Below are positions 62,901-64,000 of a DNA stretch of 64,000 bases, one piece after another (the stretch's first letter is position 1; each line of letters opens with the position of its first letter). A program made the position numbers and the translations under genes. Source of the DNA: Mesodorylaimus sp. YZB2_4 (Eukaryota; Nematoda; Enoplea; Dorylaimida; Dorylaimidae); contig JASANH010000787.1 of assembly GCA_030248295.1 (NCBI GenBank), forward strand, positions 1-64,000, read 5' to 3'. The notes beneath the pieces were generated by a model. That model was given only the letters and a program-made list of their open reading frames with translations. It made no database searches and was not told the DNA's origin.

Positions 62901-62992
62901 TCTTCTTGCGCACAACTTTGAGCATTCACTTCTTTGAAAAGCGCCATTACCAAAGTGCTTTCGACATCGAGAGGAAATTGATGACATGAAAT
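47916..62992 (-). CDS. MMS19: MMS19, cytosolic iron-sulfur assembly targeting factor (5' end not found)
   Basis: MMS19 is a HEAT-repeat scaffold that delivers Fe-S clusters to DNA repair and replication enzymes. Fifteen exons join in phase (transcript order): 62992-62848, 62484-62359, 61650-61589, 61513-61352, 57651-57484, 56808-56760, 56703-56467, 54113-53477, 53032-52912, 51766-51646, 51180-51035, 50662-50461, 49783-49698, 48782-48600 and 48089-47916; 872 codons of protein. Diagnostic family stretches are FGFIQ-type VLGFIQAIEGEKDPR, CYFPISFEPPPNDPYGI, and the C-terminal LDDKKRLVRMKAVNARNKW followed by stop. Human MMS19 is 1030 aa, so roughly 110 N-terminal residues are missing; a possible exon lies at 63071-63283. 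The 3.7-kb intron 57652-61351 hosts an LRR-like gene on the other strand, and intron 54114-56466 hosts an inverted-repeat element. Confidence 0.93.
48284..48477 (+). mobile_element. tRNA-derived SINE, family 2
   Basis: A tRNA-like head (tggtagagctcatgg) with a good B box (gggttcgactcccgcc, about 48363-48378) is followed by the same tail as the copy at 21286-21443, ending ggataaagtatgacatgaca. It lies in the last MMS19 intron. Confidence 0.8.
51945..52100. repeat. Dispersed repeat with gaaacatcaacc core
   Basis: Shares ggctgaaa/gaaacatcaacctga and the following ccagccaggg...caataattctctc blocks with 34655-34800; a third copy is inverted at about 60838-61010. The core is an imperfect inverted repeat (tcaacc ... 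ggttga). Confidence 0.6.
54225..54300 (+). repeat. tRNA-like SINE fragment
   Basis: cccagcggtaagac followed about 55 nt later by the B-box-like ccttcgaatccacg. The spacing suits a tRNA-derived promoter, but stems cannot be completed. Confidence 0.4.
54444..55638. mobile_element. 1.2-kb element with about 68-bp terminal inverted repeats
   Basis: The arm 54444-54512 (aatttgtttctaggtgcaaa... ctggtcagcag) is the inverse of 55571-55638 (gctgctgacc...tgcacctaagaacaaatt) with a few mismatches. Inside is a minus-strand frame of 102 codons (54846-55154) and a short piece with KNRLSGDDIELIGSF, neither assignable. It sits in an MMS19 intron. Probably a non-autonomous DNA transposon; the exact outer ends and target duplication are not resolved. 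Confidence 0.7.
56870..57150 (+). repeat. Two tRNA-B-box-like repeats
   Basis: gggttcgactcccgctcgg at 56892 and gagttcgattccctctctgg at 57117 each follow similar 'ggtaat(c/t)tcag' text and precede tcatg. They look like two diverged copies of one short tRNA-related repeat, with a G run between. Confidence 0.5.
57970..60245 (+). CDS. Nested secreted LRR-like protein
   Basis: Two exons join in phase: 57970-58245 and 59916-60245; 201 aa. It lies wholly inside an MMS19 intron on the opposite strand. Residues 1-22 form a clear signal peptide (MLFLFPVILFFPASKA). The mature part starts with a Cys-rich cap (FDCLHF, SCQC, LVDCNSLGLKSMP), has one or two degenerate leucine-rich turns (TLAFNDISGPLP; LIDLRGNPKVDC across the splice), then a C-terminal cap with NVHSHC, a Pro/Asn-rich spacer and a basic amphipathic end. 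The ATG at 57970 was chosen because it starts the signal peptide; the frame is open back to an ATG at 57784. The intron is 1670 nt and rich in G/C runs and gatc words. Function unknown; the layout fits a small extracellular binding protein. I know no named family it matches. Confidence 0.65.
60264..60269 (+). terminator. Polyadenylation signal AATAAA of nested LRR-like gene
   Basis: AATAAA starts 19 nt after the stop codon of the nested gene on the same strand. A very short 3' UTR, but it supports the nested gene being transcribed on the plus strand. Confidence 0.55.
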
Positions 62993-64000
62993 CTGAACCA
63001 GTGAGGTTACAAAACGGTTTTATTTTTTCAAATTTTACGTACAGGTGATTCCGCCCACATAATTCCTACTTCAAAAACTGACAGCTCTAACAGGCAGGAG
63101 CCCAACCCCTCCCCTGTCCGTTTCTTGTCCGAAATCCTTCAACCCCTCTCCTGCTGACTGCTGGCGTCCTGTATGAATGAAAAAGTTCATTTGTCTAAAA
63201 AATAGATGAGCAGCCGCAATACAACGTTCGGTCAGGTGGATCGGTTCGGTGTAAGTTTCGAGCATGCAGGCAATCTACATGCGTGTGAGACAAATTTTCG
63301 ACCACTACACTCTTTATTTAAGACCATTAGGGGAAAATTTTGATAAAAGCAGTAAAAAAGGAGATGTGGGGTACACAGATAAAGAAAAGAGCCCCCCGCT
63401 CGTGTAAGCGCTCACAGGTTTTCAAGGCCTACTGGCAACTGCCAGCTATCTCCTCTGCCGCTCCTGTCACATTCTGATTGCATTTGGTGTATCCAAAAAA
63501 GGCTGTGCAATAAAACCTTGCTTGTTCGCGCAACTTTAGTCGGTTGTAAAGATATCGATCAGAACTCTCACCTAATGCGGGTATCCTGTCTAGCGTTCGA
63601 CTGGGGAGAGTTGTTTGTGGACGAGGATGGCCTTAGGGGCTGGAGATGGGCGCTTTTGCCGTTTGGTCCCCAGTCGAAGGCTGGTGTAAGACAGGCTGAA
63701 GCCTAATGCCAGCCTAAGCCTACGTCTAAGCCTAGTATCAGCCGCAGCCTAAGATAACCTATGTTGGGGATCCAACAGCAAAACAGCTGATACTATGTTT
63801 AGTGGATCTATTCGATTATGTACACGTGGGAAACTTTTCGGGGGTGAATCCCAGACATTTTATGGAGGACGGAGTCGGGGTCGGAGCCCTGGTCGAGCAC
63901 TATCCTGTGCTGTAACATACGAGTCCACAACATTGACCAGGGAAGAGTTCAGCCAATTTCGGTCAGCAAACCCGGAACGATTGAGATGAAGTTGAAAATA
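62993..64000. other. 5' flank of MMS19, possible N-terminal exon
   Basis: On the minus strand 63071-63283 is open and includes CMLETYTEPIHLTERCIAAAHLF, similar in pattern to the N-terminal HEAT helix of MMS19, but no donor joins it to the exon at 62992. From 63660 to 63760 there is a short taagcc-type repeat. Nothing else is supported. Confidence 0.3.

Overview
The window is nuclear DNA of an invertebrate animal. Wolframin, KChIP-type potassium-channel calcium sensors, a Frizzled-type cysteine-rich domain and calexcitin are animal proteins, and every gene is split by GT-AG introns, many only 54-80 nt long next to kilobase introns. The species cannot be fixed from sequence alone. The spaces between genes are full of tRNA-derived SINE copies, inverted-repeat elements, AT microsatellites and long runs of G or C.

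Layout. 1-363: 52-bp minisatellite. 2272-5404 (+): secreted, probably GPI-anchored Frizzled-CRD protein. 7493-8090: foldback-like inverted repeat. 8883-10778 (+): KChIP paralogue A with a TATA box. 11402-13191 (-): KChIP paralogue B, tail to tail with A. 15351-20736 (+): wolframin. 21833-23562 (-): calexcitin / sarcoplasmic calcium-binding-like protein. 24724-26506 (+): choline/ethanolamine phosphotransferase with a GC-AG intron. 30401-33476 (-): KChIP paralogue C, with candidate alternative first exons at 35858-35921 and 40591-40777. 46360-47605 (+): catalytic subunit of protein phosphatase 6. 47916-62992 (-): MMS19, 15 exons, with the N-terminal exon(s) not identified. 57970-60245 (+): a two-exon secreted LRR-like gene inside an MMS19 intron on the opposite strand.

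Gene models were built by hand. For the three KChIP genes, the calexcitin-like gene, the phosphotransferase, PP6, the Frizzled-CRD gene and MMS19 from its second recognised block onward, all listed exons join in phase and give proteins of normal family length. The wolframin model has one uncertain join.

Functionally, about 25 kb (8.9-33.5 kb) holds three EF-hand KChIP paralogues, a fourth EF-hand protein, and wolframin, an ER membrane protein of calcium homeostasis. Whether this neighbourhood has meaning or is only the remains of local duplication is open. The three KChIP genes share intron positions and phases, so they are paralogues by gene duplication. No CRISPR array, operon, rRNA or convincing intact tRNA gene was seen.
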